Below are positions 16,248 to 25,200 of a stretch of DNA of 33,799 nt, piece by piece; positions within the stretch are counted from its first letter, which is position 1; the number at the start of each line of letters is the position of its first letter. A program made the position numbers and the translations under genes. Under the pieces are notes generated by a model. That model was given only the letters and a program-made list of their open reading frames with translations, searched no databases and was not told where the DNA came from. The stretch is from Gammaproteobacteria bacterium (GTDB lineage Bacteria; Pseudomonadota; Gammaproteobacteria; Chromatiales; Chromatiaceae), in the NCBI GenBank assembly GCA_011390365.1, contig JAABSM010000043.1, positions 1 to 33,799 of the forward strand, in the 5' to 3' direction.

Positions 16248-17069
16248 ATGCGCAAGGGGGATGCCCGCCGGCTTCGTCTGCTCAGCTATAACGTTCAGGC
16301 CGGCATTCGCAGTGACGGCTATCGCGGTTATCTGATTCATGGCTGGAAGCACCTGCTGCCCCACCGCGAGCGGTTGCTCAACCTGCGTCGCATCGCCGCC
16401 CTGATCGGCGGCTACGACCTGGTCGCCTTGCAGGAGGTGGACGGTGGCAGCCTGCGTACCAGTTTCGTGGACCAGACCGCCTGGCTGGCCGGCGCCGCCG
16501 GCTTCCCCTTCTGGGGCAATCAGGTCAATCGGGACTTCGGCGCCCTCGCCCGCCACAGCAACGGGGTCTTGAGCCGCGTTCGGCCCCATGCGGTCGAGCC
16601 CCATCGCCTGCCCGGGATACCGGGCAGGGGCGCCATGGTAGTGCGTTTTGATCATCGCCTCGACGAGCTGGTTCTGTGCATCGTCCATCTCGCGCTGGGA
16701 CGCAAGGCGCGCATGCTGCAACTGGACTTTCTCGGCGAATTGCTGAGCGGCGACAAACGGCTGGTGATCATGGGCGACATGAACTGCGGCTGCGATGCGC
16801 CGGAGATCGTCCGACTCATCCATCGCCTCGGCCTGATCATTCCCGACTGTCTCGACCACACCTTCCCGAGTTGGCGTCCCAGCCGTCGTCTCGACCACAT
16901 CCTGCTCTCCACCAACATCCCCTTCGAAAACCCCATGGTCATCGACTACCCCCTGTCGGACCACCTGCCGGTGGGGGTCGATCTGCTTTTCGATCACCCC
17001 ATCGGCCCGACTTGCTCCGGCTACCCGGGGGAAGCTGGAACGCCAGGGAGACCCTCTTCGTCTCGCTAA
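16248..17069 (+). CDS. Endonuclease/exonuclease/phosphatase-family protein
   Basis: A 273-aa predicted metal-dependent phosphodiesterase. The EEP motifs are in order: LLSYNVQAG (11-19), ALQEVDGG with catalytic Glu63, VLCIVHLALG, IMGDMNCG (metal/catalytic Asp and Asn), RRLDHILLS and LSDHLPVGV with the catalytic Asp-His pair. No signal peptide is seen, so it is probably cytoplasmic. Family members act on DNA ends, phosphoinositides or other phosphodiesters, and the substrate cannot be deduced. In many proteobacteria a similar gene lies just after dsbA, as here. The start has GAGGAGCGG upstream (an ideal Shine-Dalgarno). Confidence 0.9.
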   Translation: MRKGDARRLRLLSYNVQAGIRSDGYRGYLIHGWKHLLPHRERLLNLRRIAALIGGYDLVALQEVDGGSLRTSFVDQTAWLAGAAGFPFWGNQVNRDFGALARHSNGVLSRVRPHAVEPHRLPGIPGRGAMVVRFDHRLDELVLCIVHLALGRKARMLQLDFLGELLSGDKRLVIMGDMNCGCDAPEIVRLIHRLGLIIPDCLDHTFPSWRPSRRLDHILLSTNIPFENPMVIDYPLSDHLPVGVDLLFDHPIGPTCSGYPGEAGTPGRPSSSR

Positions 17070-17152
17070 TCCAGACGGTGTTCTCACCAAAACAAGGGGG
17101 CCGCGGACCTGTCATTCGCGGGGGCCAACGGCGGGGGGCGCTGAGCTCCCCG

Positions 17153-17852
17153 TCAACCTGCCACAGCGTGCCGTTCAACGAAAGCCGTCAGCCTCCTACC
17201 ATGGGCTTCGATCTCCTCCACCGAGTCATGGTCCGCGCCGTCGATGAGCAGCAGCTCCACCCCTTCATGGCGACAGCGATTGGCGATGGCGACGCTGTCC
17301 GAGTGGGGCGCGGTGGCGTCGTCGGCGCCGTGGACCAACAGCACCGGGCAGTGGACACGGCAGGTGGTGTTGATCGGGGCGATATCCTGGAAGCGGTGGC
17401 CGATGACCCACTGCACATAGGCGAGGATGAAGGCGGTCAAGGGCTTGGGCAGGCGTCGCGGCATGCGTCCCATCACCAGTGCCGGGTGGGCGAAGGCGGA
17501 GAGGCTGACCACGGCGGCGATGTTGCCGCGCCGCGCCGTCGCCAGCAGCACCGCGGTGGCGCCCACCGAGTGGCCGAGAAGCACGATGGGATGTCGCTGC
17601 CTGAATCTTGTTCGCAGCCAATCGACCGTGGCCTGACCCGCCCGCGCCAGGCAGAAACCAGGCAAAGAGGCGTTTCTCACGGGACGTGGTGATCCAGTGC
17701 CGCTCGAAGGGGCGTCCGACATCGTCGGGCGTGCCTTTTTCGCGCAGGCGCGGCGGTCGGAAACCGATGTGGATGGCGGTTAGCAGTCCGACCAGTGCGA
17801 AAACGGTCGGCGCACCCGCGAAATGAGGCGCATCATTCCCGGAGAATGCCAT
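17153..17852 (-). pseudogene. Decayed alpha/beta-hydrolase gene (internal deletion with frame change)
   Basis: Two reading frames together give one broken alpha/beta hydrolase. The N-terminal part, from the ATG at 17852, has a membrane anchor (VFALVGLLTAIHIGF) followed by PPRLREKGTPDDVGRPFE and KRLFAWFLPG, a normal start for this hydrolase group. The C-terminal part lies in another frame and contains TVDWLRTRF, the nucleophile elbow LLGHSVGAT, the acid region CPVLLVHGADDAT and a catalytic His in DGADHDSVEE. The two meet near 17633-17652. Family members normally have roughly 70 residues between these points, including the oxyanion-hole HG segment; these are missing. The gene therefore lost an internal segment and its frame. 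A 189-aa reading of the C-terminal half alone (17153-17722) exists but starts in non-homologous sequence. A sequencing error cannot explain the missing segment. Confidence 0.78.
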
Positions 17853-18006
17853 GGTGGCTTAAGCCAATGACATTGCGGTGCGACCTGGGCGACCAACTCT
17901 TTGTAACGCATGGCGTGCTTGAAGAGAATGTCCTTTTGTGAAGAAACTGGCGCAGCTTGACTTCCATCCAGATAGGCATCTTCCTCGGGCGTCAGCAAGT
18001 GCAGTC
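17853..18006. other. Unrecognised stretch between hydrolase pseudogene and REP element
   Basis: The minus strand has an open frame here (beginning LLTPEEDAYLDG and containing ILFKHAMRYKELVAQ) that is interrupted on one side by the palindromic element and on the other by the hydrolase gene. It has protein-like composition but no start codon with a ribosome-binding site, and I do not recognise it. It may be a remnant of a gene cut by the repeat, or chance. Confidence 0.3.
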
Positions 18007-18074
18007 CGGATGGAGCTTCGCGGAATCCGGGAGATCGGAGTCACCCATTCCCGGATTTCGCACGGCTCCATCCG
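18007..18074. repeat. REP-like palindromic element
   Basis: Imperfect inverted repeat with about 26-nt arms: CGGATGGAGCTTCGCGGAAT plus CCGGGA on the left and TCCCGGATTTCGCACGGCTCC plus ATCCG on the right, around a ~16-nt centre. The arm sequence (GGATGGAGC...GGAATCCGGG) matches a short palindrome widely scattered between genes in proteobacterial genomes. Its family membership is recalled, not searched. Such elements form RNA hairpins and may protect or end transcripts. Confidence 0.8.
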
Positions 18075-18196
18075 AGCTGCGCGATCTGCCAGAATCGGCG
18101 ATGGCGGGTGATGTGACGGCTATCTCGGTCATGGTGGGGCTCGTTCGGTGATGTGCGGGTTCCGGGGCGAGTGAGCGGCGCGGCGCGCCGGGAAGA

Positions 18197-18230
18197 GGTA
18201 CCCACGCGGCGCGTGGGTACCAGCGGTTTT
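18197..18230. terminator. Perfect 11-bp hairpin after the NifX-like gene
   Basis: GGTACCCACGC (18197-18207) and GCGTGGGTACC (18211-18221) form a perfect stem with a 3-nt loop. On the plus strand it is followed by AGCGGTTTTT, so it reads as a terminator for plus-strand transcription; on the minus strand it lies 11 bp past the stop of the NifX-like gene but lacks a T-run. It may instead be a member of another intergenic palindrome family. Confidence 0.6.
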
Positions 18231-18232
18231 TG

Positions 18233-18598
18233 TTAGTGATGGTGATGGGGGTCCAGATCGTGCAGGCGCTGCGCCTCTGAGGGTGTGGTGGGTTGCAGGC
18301 GTCCGGCGGCGAAGGCGAGCACCGCCTCTTTGGGGTCCTGGATGTCGGTGATGGCGAGGCGAATCCCGCGGTTCTCCATGCGCTGGACGAAGCCTCCGCC
18401 GCAACCGGCGGTGATCATGGCATCGACCTGATCGATGGGGTGTTCGCCCTCCCCGTGCCATTCGTGGAAGCTCATCTCCTTGGGCAGGTCGATGCGATCG
18501 ACCTCCTCGCCCTGCTCGTTGAAGACCAGGAAGCGCCGCCCCTTGCCGGCGTGGCCGGTGATGGTGCGAAAGTTCTGACTGGTGACCGCGATTTTCAT
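18233..18598 (-). CDS. NifX/NafY-family (dinitrogenase iron-molybdenum cofactor) protein
   Basis: A 121-aa small soluble protein of the NifB/NifX/NafY cofactor-binding family. It begins MKIAVTSQNFRTITGHAGKG, a typical start of this fold, and continues with RFLVFN, a HEWHGEGEHP segment, AMITAGCGGGFVQRMENRGI (family core, with a Cys-Gly-Gly-Gly) and a strand/helix end. It finishes with DLDPHHHH, a natural His tail that could bind metal. Members bind FeMo-co, NifB-co or iron-sulfur clusters, and many occur in bacteria with no nitrogenase, where the role is unknown. No nif genes are visible in the window, so a nitrogenase role cannot be inferred. The ATG at 18598 has only a weak upstream ribosome-binding site. 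Confidence 0.85.
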   Translation of the reverse strand: MKIAVTSQNFRTITGHAGKGRRFLVFNEQGEEVDRIDLPKEMSFHEWHGEGEHPIDQVDAMITAGCGGGFVQRMENRGIRLAITDIQDPKEAVLAFAAGRLQPTTPSEAQRLHDLDPHHHH

Positions 18599-18616
18599 GG
18601 ATGGGTTGCCTCGTTG

Positions 18617-18697
18617 TGTTGGGTTCGGATTGGCGGGTTACGGCGCGCACCAATGCCGGTGGGAACCTTGTCCTTTGGTGCGGTTGCGCGCCCAACC
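18617..18697. repeat. Possible intergenic palindrome
   Basis: Between the NifX-like gene and the next small gene, GTTGGGTTCGG near 18617 faces GCGCGCCCAAC near 18690, and GCGCGCACCAA (about 18645) faces TTGGTGCGGTTGCGCGC (about 18676). This makes a long imperfect fold. It resembles the GGTTGGGTTACG-type repeats found in other proteobacteria. The repeat nature is inferred from pairing and memory, not from copies in this window. Confidence 0.45.
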
Positions 18698-18967
18698 TTA
18701 CTCGATCCACTTTACCAGGTAGTAGAGGCGAAATCCTTCCGAGGAGCGACTGGGGCCGTAGACCTCGGCCGCAAAGCGGTTGTTGCCGGGGTCGGAGGCC
18801 GCAATGGCCTGTTCCCGCGAGGGGTGGAGTTCCACCACGTTTTCCGGGAACCGGTTACGGGCGCGCTTGCCGCGGGGGATGACGGCGAAGTGGTTCTCGA
18901 CCAGATCGGTCTCGGGATCGACCAGATAGCCGGCCTTGAGTTTTTCACGTTGATCATTGTTTTCCAT
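18698..18967 (-). CDS. Small hypothetical protein
   Basis: An 89-aa soluble protein, MENNDQREKLKAGYLVDPET... ending in LYYLVKWIE. It has no signal peptide, membrane segment or cysteine. The ATG at 18967 was chosen over an upstream ATG at 19066 because the added 33 residues lie in repeat-like sequence and are proline/arginine-rich. I do not recognise a domain. It is encoded on the same strand 99 bp upstream of the NifX-like gene, so the two may share a transcript. The consistent charge pattern and codon use make it likely to be real. Confidence 0.6.
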   Translation of the reverse strand: MENNDQREKLKAGYLVDPETDLVENHFAVIPRGKRARNRFPENVVELHPSREQAIAASDPGNNRFAAEVYGPSRSSEGFRLYYLVKWIE

Positions 18968-19040
18968 GGGGTCAAGATAGCGCGGAAAGTCGCACCTTGT
19001 CCAGCTTGTGGCTGGTATAATGGGGCGCGATGGGATTTTG

Positions 19041-19078
19041 CCCTCGCCCTGCCATCCCTCCCCCACGGGCAGAGGGGC
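19041..19078. repeat. CCCTC...GAGGGG intergenic palindrome, copy 1
   Basis: The sequence CCCTCGCCCTGCCATCCCTC followed by CCCCACGGGCAGAGGGG has the layout of the common proteobacterial palindrome (CCCTCACCC-ACCCTCTCCC-GGGAGAGGG). A second, better copy lies at 20602-20636. Both flank thrC. Confidence 0.55.
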
Positions 19079-19164
19079 TTTGGCATCGCCCTCCCGCGGC
19101 GGGATGCTAGCGGGGGCCGAGGGGAACGGTTATGTCGGGATAGTTTTTCGAGGATTGCAACAAG

Positions 19165-20553
19165 ATGCGGTATATCAGTACGCGTGGCGGGGTGGAGCCC
19201 GTCGGTTTCGCCGATGCGGTGATGATGGGTTTGGCAACGGATGGCGGGTTATTGTTGCCGGAGTCCATCCCCCAGGTCGATGAGGCGACCCTCAAGCGCT
19301 GGGCCGGCCTGAGCTTTCAGGATTTGGCCCGCGAGGTGATGGGGCCTTATGTGAAAGGGGACATCAGCGAGGCCGAGTTGCGGGATCTGGTGGAGCGCTC
19401 CTACGCCTCCTTCAGCCATGACCAGATCACGCCGCTGGTCAAGGCCGGTTCGCTGAACATTCTGGAGCTGTTTCACGGTCCCACCGCCGCCTTCAAGGAT
19501 GTGGCGCTGCAATTCCTCGGCAATCTGTTCGAGCTGTTGCTGGAGAAGCGGGACCAGCGCCTGAACATCCTCGGCGCCACCTCGGGCGATACCGGCTCGG
19601 CGGCGATCTACGGCGTGCGTGGTCAGCCGCGTATCGATATCTTCATCCTCCACCCCTACAAGCGGGTGTCGCCGATCCAGGAACGCCAGATGACCACGGT
19701 GCTGGATGAGAATGTCCACAATATCGCCATCGAGGGTACCTTCGATGACGGCCAGCGCATCGTCAAGGAGCTCTTCAACGACCTCGCCTTCAAGCGCGAA
19801 TACACCCTGGGCGCGGTCAACTCCATCAACTGGGCGCGCATCCTCGCCCAGATCGTCTACTACTTCTACGCCTGGGGGCGCATCAGCGGCGGCGATGTCT
19901 TGCAAAAGGCGACGTTTTCGGTGCCCACCGGCAATTTCGGCGATATCTTCGCCGGTTACATGGCGATGCGCATGGGCTTGCCGGTGGAGCGCCTGATTTT
20001 GGCCACCAACCGCAACGACATCCTCAGCCGTTTCGTCAAAAGCGGCGTCTATCAGGCCGCCGATGTCCACGCCACCATCTCCCCCTCCATGGATATCCAG
20101 GTCTCCTCCAATTTCGAGCGCTACCTCTACTTTCTGGTGGGCGAGGATCCCTCGCGGGTACGGGAGCTGATGGGCGACATGGGCGAGAAGGGGCGGATCG
20201 AGATCAGCGAGGCCCAGCGTCAGGAGGTGGCGAGGATCTTCTCGGCGGCGGCCGTCTCGGAAGAGGAGACCAAGGCCCAGATTCACGAGACCCATGAGGC
20301 CAGCGGCTACATCCTCGATCCCCACACCGCGGTCGGCGTGCGCGCGGCCCGGGATTTTCCCAATGCCATCTGTCTGGCCACCGCCCATCCCGCCAAGTTC
20401 GCGGACGCGGTGCGGGATGCCATCGGCATTGAGGCGGAGGCGCCGCCATCGCTCCGGAATCTGATGGAGAAGGAGACCCGTTGCGCGGTGCTCAAGGCGG
20501 ATCGGGAGACCATCCAGGAGTTCATGCGGGAGACGCTGAAGAACACGGCGTAG
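19165..20553 (+). CDS. thrC: Threonine synthase
   Basis: A PLP enzyme of 462 aa that converts O-phosphohomoserine to threonine in the cytoplasm. The N-terminus MRYISTRGG is typical of the class. The PLP Lys is K111 within HGPTAAFKDVALQFLGN; ILGATSGDTGSAA (135-147) binds the cofactor phosphate, and SVPTGNFGD (252-260) is the conserved glycine-rich loop. Length is that of the long-form bacterial enzymes (E. coli ThrC is 428 aa), and the C-terminal part runs to the usual end with ILDPHTAVGV and ATAHPAKFADAV. The hom and thrB partners are not in this window on the upstream side. The gene is flanked by two copies of an intergenic palindrome, so it may form its own transcription unit. Confidence 0.96.
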   Translation: MRYISTRGGVEPVGFADAVMMGLATDGGLLLPESIPQVDEATLKRWAGLSFQDLAREVMGPYVKGDISEAELRDLVERSYASFSHDQITPLVKAGSLNILELFHGPTAAFKDVALQFLGNLFELLLEKRDQRLNILGATSGDTGSAAIYGVRGQPRIDIFILHPYKRVSPIQERQMTTVLDENVHNIAIEGTFDDGQRIVKELFNDLAFKREYTLGAVNSINWARILAQIVYYFYAWGRISGGDVLQKATFSVPTGNFGDIFAGYMAMRMGLPVERLILATNRNDILSRFVKSGVYQAADVHATISPSMDIQVSSNFERYLYFLVGEDPSRVRELMGDMGEKGRIEISEAQRQEVARIFSAAAVSEEETKAQIHETHEASGYILDPHTAVGVRAARDFPNAICLATAHPAKFADAVRDAIGIEAEAPPSLRNLMEKETRCAVLKADRETIQEFMRETLKNTA

Positions 20554-20601
20554 CGCCGTCCTGAAAAACCCAGTCCAGGGAGGCGCAACGCCGTGTTCGT
20601 T

Positions 20602-20636
20602 CCCTCACCCCGACCCTCGCCCAGCGGGAGAGGGGG
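20602..20636. repeat. CCCTC...GAGGGG intergenic palindrome, copy 2
   Basis: CCCTCACCCCGACCCTCGCC followed by CAGCGGGAGAGGGGG forms a stem typical of a widespread intergenic proteobacterial palindrome. It lies between thrC and the LeuA-family gene. Copy 1 is at 19041-19078. Confidence 0.7.
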
Positions 20637-20674
20637 ACAAGGAATCGCTGCGCGATGTTTTGAGGAATGATGTC

Positions 20675-22240
20675 ATGATGCGAAAGCGAGGCGGTCAGAT
20701 GCGGCGGGTGGAGATCATGGATACCACCCTGCGCGATGGCGAACAGACCCAGGGGGTGTCGTTCTCGCCGGCGGAGAAGCTCAATATCGCCAAGGCGCTG
20801 CTCGGGCAGTTGCGGGTCGATCGCATCGAGATCGCCTCGGCGCGGGTCTCGGAAGGGGAGCGGGAGGCGGTCACCGCGGTGCTCGATTGGGCCGCTGAGG
20901 CCGGCTTCGTCGAGCGGGTCGAGGTGCTGGGCTTCATCGATGGCGGCAAGAGCGTCGACTGGATCCGCGCCTGCGGCGGGCGGGTGATCAACCTGCTGTG
21001 CAAGGGAAGCGAGAAGCACTGTAGCGGCCAACTCGGCAAGAGCCTCGACCAGCACCTTGAGGATGTCCGCCGGGCCATCGATCTCGCCCATGAACGGGGA
21101 TTGCGGGTCAACCTCTATCTGGAGGATTGGTCCAACGGCTTTCACGATAGTCCCGACTATGTCTTCACGCTGATGGAGGGGCTGCATGGCGCGGGGGTGG
21201 AGCACTTCATGTTGCCCGATACCCTTGGCGTGCTGACCCCGGATCAGGTTTACAACAGCCTCTCCGAGATGGGCGAACGCTTTCCCTGGGCGCGCTTCGA
21301 CTTTCATCCGCACAACGATTATGGTCTGGGCACCGCCAATTCGCTGATGGCGGTAAAGGCGGGGGTCTCGGCGGTGCACTGCACCGTCAACTGTCTTGGC
21401 GAGCGGGCCGGCAACGCCTCGCTGGCGGAGGTGGTGGTCAACCTGCGCGATCGCATGGAGGTGGAGGTCGGCGTCGACGAGGCCCATCTCGCGACCCTCA
21501 GCCGCATGGTGGAGAACTTCGCCGGCAAGCGGCTGGCGGAGAACGCCCCCATCGTCGGCGAGGATGTCTTTACCCAGACCAGCGGCATCCACGCCGACGG
21601 CGACAAGAAGGGCGGACTCTACCAGACCGCCCTGACGCCGGAACGCTTCGCCCGTCGCCGCAGCTACGCCCTGGGCAAGATGAGCGGCAAGGCCTCGTTG
21701 CAGAAGAACCTGGAGCGGCTGGATATCTCCCTGAGTCCAGAGAACTTCGACAAGGTGCTGGAGCGGGTGGTCAAACTGGGGGACTCCAAGAAGACCATCA
21801 CCTCCGAGGATCTGCCCTTCATCATCGCCGAGGTGCTGGAGAGTCGGGATTACGATCACGTCAAGCTGCTCGACTGCACCGTTACCAGCAGCATGCCGCT
21901 GGTCTCTACCGCCAGCATCCGGCTGGAGGTCGAAGGCGACACGCATCTGGTCACCGGCCAGGGCAACGGCGGCTTCGATGCCTTCATGAACGCGGTGCGC
22001 AAGGTGATGAAACGATACTCGATCACCGTGCCGCAGCTCACGGACTACGAGGTGCGCATCCCCAAGGGCGGCAAGAGCGACGCCCTCACCGAGTGCGCCA
22101 TCGATTGGGAGGATGAGAACGGCCGCAGCTACAAGACCCGCGGCGTTCACGCCAACCAGGTCTTCGCCGCCATGCACGCCGCGGTTCGGGTACTGAACAT
22201 TCGCATGCATCAGGCCTCCCGGCTTCCGAAAGAGGGGTGA
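20675..22240 (+). CDS. 2-isopropylmalate/citramalate synthase family protein
   Basis: A 521-aa acyltransferase of the LeuA/CimA/homocitrate synthase (DRE-TIM) family, which condenses acetyl-CoA with a 2-keto acid. The signature DTTLRDGEQTQGVSFSPAEK lies at residue 16 onward, the metal-binding HPHND at 211-215, and the second pattern VNCLGERAGNASLAEV follows. The C-terminal third (from about 380) looks like the LeuA-type regulatory/dimerisation domain, with a LVTGQGNGGFDAFMNAV segment. The YLEDWSNGF segment is characteristic of a LeuA-related subgroup. The keto-acid substrate (ketoisovalerate or pyruvate) cannot be settled by eye, and no other leu genes are nearby. The ATG at 20675 follows GAGGA by eight bases; a TTG at 20660 and an ATG at 20699 are alternatives. 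The stop overlaps a possible GTG start of the giant kinase. Confidence 0.85.
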   Translation: MMRKRGGQMRRVEIMDTTLRDGEQTQGVSFSPAEKLNIAKALLGQLRVDRIEIASARVSEGEREAVTAVLDWAAEAGFVERVEVLGFIDGGKSVDWIRACGGRVINLLCKGSEKHCSGQLGKSLDQHLEDVRRAIDLAHERGLRVNLYLEDWSNGFHDSPDYVFTLMEGLHGAGVEHFMLPDTLGVLTPDQVYNSLSEMGERFPWARFDFHPHNDYGLGTANSLMAVKAGVSAVHCTVNCLGERAGNASLAEVVVNLRDRMEVEVGVDEAHLATLSRMVENFAGKRLAENAPIVGEDVFTQTSGIHADGDKKGGLYQTALTPERFARRRSYALGKMSGKASLQKNLERLDISLSPENFDKVLERVVKLGDSKKTITSEDLPFIIAEVLESRDYDHVKLLDCTVTSSMPLVSTASIRLEVEGDTHLVTGQGNGGFDAFMNAVRKVMKRYSITVPQLTDYEVRIPKGGKSDALTECAIDWEDENGRSYKTRGVHANQVFAAMHAAVRVLNIRMHQASRLPKEG

Positions 22241-22278
22241 AGGCGGAAGTTCGTCTCCGAAACAAAGTAAGGGCGGCG

Positions 22279-25200
22279 ATGGAGAGCATGAAGGAAACCG
22301 CGGGGGCACAGAGGTCACCGAAGAAGGTTGAGCGAATCAAGCAACCCTCCCCTTGGCGGCGCCTCCTCCGCGGCTTGCTGGTCGCTTTTTTCGCATTGGC
22401 GGCGCACTCCTTCTCCAGCGCCGCGGACTCCCCCCTCGCCATCGTCTATAACGCCTCCACCCCGCCGCTGAAGTTTCAGGACGAAAATGGCCAAGCGGCC
22501 GGCATCCTAATCGATATCTGGCGTTTGTGGGGACAAAAGGTCGGCGTCGAACCGCGCTTCGTGGCCCAGCCCTGGGACGAGACCCTGCGCATGGTGCGAG
22601 AGGGGGAGGCGGATATCCATGCCGGGCTGTTTCGTACCCCGGAACGGGACGCCTTTCTCGATTTCAGCGCGCCGCTGACCGATATCGCCTACTACTTCCA
22701 TCACCACAAGACGGTGCTCGACGTCACCCGCCCCGAGGATCTGCTGGGGCTGCGCATCGGCGTGCCCAAGGGGTACAGCGAAGAGTTTCTGCGCAGCCGC
22801 CTGCCGGACGCCACGGTTCAGGTCTACGAGAACTTCACCGACCTCTACCGGGCCGCTGAGCAGGGCGAGATCCGCGCCTTTCTCTCCCCTTCCCTCAATC
22901 TGCGCTACTACCTGGCGTCCCGGGGGGAGAGAAACCCCTATCGTCACGACTCGGCAACGCTGGCCTATCAGCGCTCCTACCTGGGGGCGGTCGCCAAGGG
23001 GCGTGGCGAGTTGCTGGAAAAGATCAATCGCGGCATGGCGATGATCACGGCCGAGGAGCGGGCGGCGATCGAAGAGAGGTGGTTGAGTAGCGCCAGGACC
23101 AACACCGAGAAGGTGCTGACCATCGCCGTCGATCGCGCGGCGGCGCCCTTCTCCATGTTCGATGAAGAGGGAGAGGCGGCCGGGATGTTGGTCGACATGC
23201 TGCGTTTGTGGGCGCAGCGCGACAAACGGGCCATCGCCTTTCACGTCGTGGAACAGGCGCGGGCGCTGGAACTCCTGCGGCAGGGCAGGGTGGATCTCTA
23301 CCTGGGTCGCATGGCGGATACCCCCGCGGGGTTGATTGCCTCGGCGGGTTCCCTCGAACAGCCGTCCTACCTCTTCTATCCCGGCGAGGGTCCGCCCGCT
23401 GGCGAGGATATGCGGATCGGCATCCTCGAGAGCGAGCTGGCGGGCCTGGCCGCTACCCCGGTGGTCAGCGCCTCGCTTCGCCCCTATGCCACCCTGCGCG
23501 AGATGCTGGAGGGGGTGGAGCTGGGCGAGATACAGGGCTTTTTCTCGAATCCGCTGTCGGCCCACATGGCGCTGCGGGAGACCGGGCGCAGCGGACGCTA
23601 CGGGCATGGCGAAGACGCGGTGTATCACACCCGCTTTCGTTTCATCGCCAACGCGGGGCAGCAGGCGTTGCTGGAGACCCTGACGGGCGGGGTGCGGGCG
23701 ATCCCCGCCGAGCAGCGACGGGCGGTAATGGCGCGTTGGGGTGTCGACCCCGAGGCGGAGAGCGTGAGCGTTGCGCTGAGCGATGAAGAAAAGGCATGGA
23801 TCGCCGAACACCCGGAGATCCGTATCGCCATCGACCCCTCCTGGGCGCCCCTGGAGTTCAACGACAACGGCGTGCATCGGGGCATCTCCGCCGACTACCT
23901 GAATCGACTGGAAGGGTTATTGGGATTGCGCTTCGCGCTGGTCGACACCGACACCTGGGAGGAGAGCCTGAGGCTCGCCTATCAGGGCGAGGTCGATCTG
24001 CTGCCGATGCTCAACTCCAGTCCGGAGCGCATTCGACATCTGCTCTTCACTGAGCCCTACTTTCGCAATCCCAGCGTCATCATCAGCGACAAGGGGGAGA
24101 CGCGCATCGCCTCGCCGATGGATCTCGCCGGTCTCAAGGTGGCGGTAGGGGCGGGCTATCTCTATCCCGAGGTGTTGCGGGAGCGGGTGGCGGATGCCGA
24201 TTTGATGCTCACGGACAACGAAATGGAGGCGTTGCAGGCGGTGGCGTTGGGCTCGGCGGACGCCACCGTCACCAATCTCGCCATCGCCAGTCATATCATC
24301 GAGCAGTATCAACTGGGCAACCTGCGCATTGTCAGCGAGTTCTTCGAACCCCATCAACTGCGCATGGGGGTGCGCAAGGATTGGCCGGAACTGGTCGCGC
24401 TGCTGCAAAAGGGGCTGGATGCCCTGGATCCCGAGATCCAGCGGGAGATTCGGGCGCGCTGGGTGACCCTGGATGCCTCCGCGGAGGGCGAACAGGAGCG
24501 GGTCGCGCTGACCCCGGGTGAACGGAAGTGGATCGACCGTCATCCGATTATCCGGCTGGGGGTGGATCCCCAATACGAGCCGTTCGAATTCATCGACGAC
24601 AACGGGCGCTATCAGGGCATTGCCTCGGATTATGTCAAACTGCTGAACCGGCGCCTGGGAATCAATCTCCAGGTGGTGCAAGGTATCAGCTGGTCAGCGA
24701 TGATGGAGGAGGTTCGCCAGGGCCGAATCGATGTGCTATCGGCGGTGGGGGAGTCCGCCGAGCGCAAGCGCTGGTTGATCTACACCGAGCCCTATCTCAC
24801 CTCACCGCCAGTGATCTTCGCCCGCGATGACGTCGGCTTCATCGGTGGGTTGGCGGATCTGCATGGACGGACCCTCGCGGTCAAGCGGGGCGGTTACATC
24901 CATGATCGCCTCAAGGAGTATCCGCAAATCCCGCTGCTGATTCGGGAGAGCACTCTGGCGGCGATGCGCGCGGTTTCCGAAGGACGCGCCGAGGCCTACA
25001 TCAACACCCTCGCCCATGGCGCCTACGTGATCGAGAAGTACCACCTCTCCAACCTCAAGGTGGCGGCGCCGGTGGAGTGGCAGGCGGATACCCTTGGCTT
25101 CGCGGTGCGCAAGGATTGGCCGCGGCTTGCGGCGATTCTCGACAAGGGCCTGGCTTCGATCACCCCGGATGAGGCGGCGGAGATCCGGCGGCGCTGGATC

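Noticed and set aside
17153-17722. Intact 189-aa hydrolase
   Set aside because: The first ~30 residues are in the wrong frame of the N-terminal half and the region between WFLP and TVDWL is missing; listed as pseudogene instead.
20522-22318. 598-codon frame opposite the LeuA-family gene
   Set aside because: Shadow of a gene carrying all family motifs; low-complexity Asp/His/Arg content.
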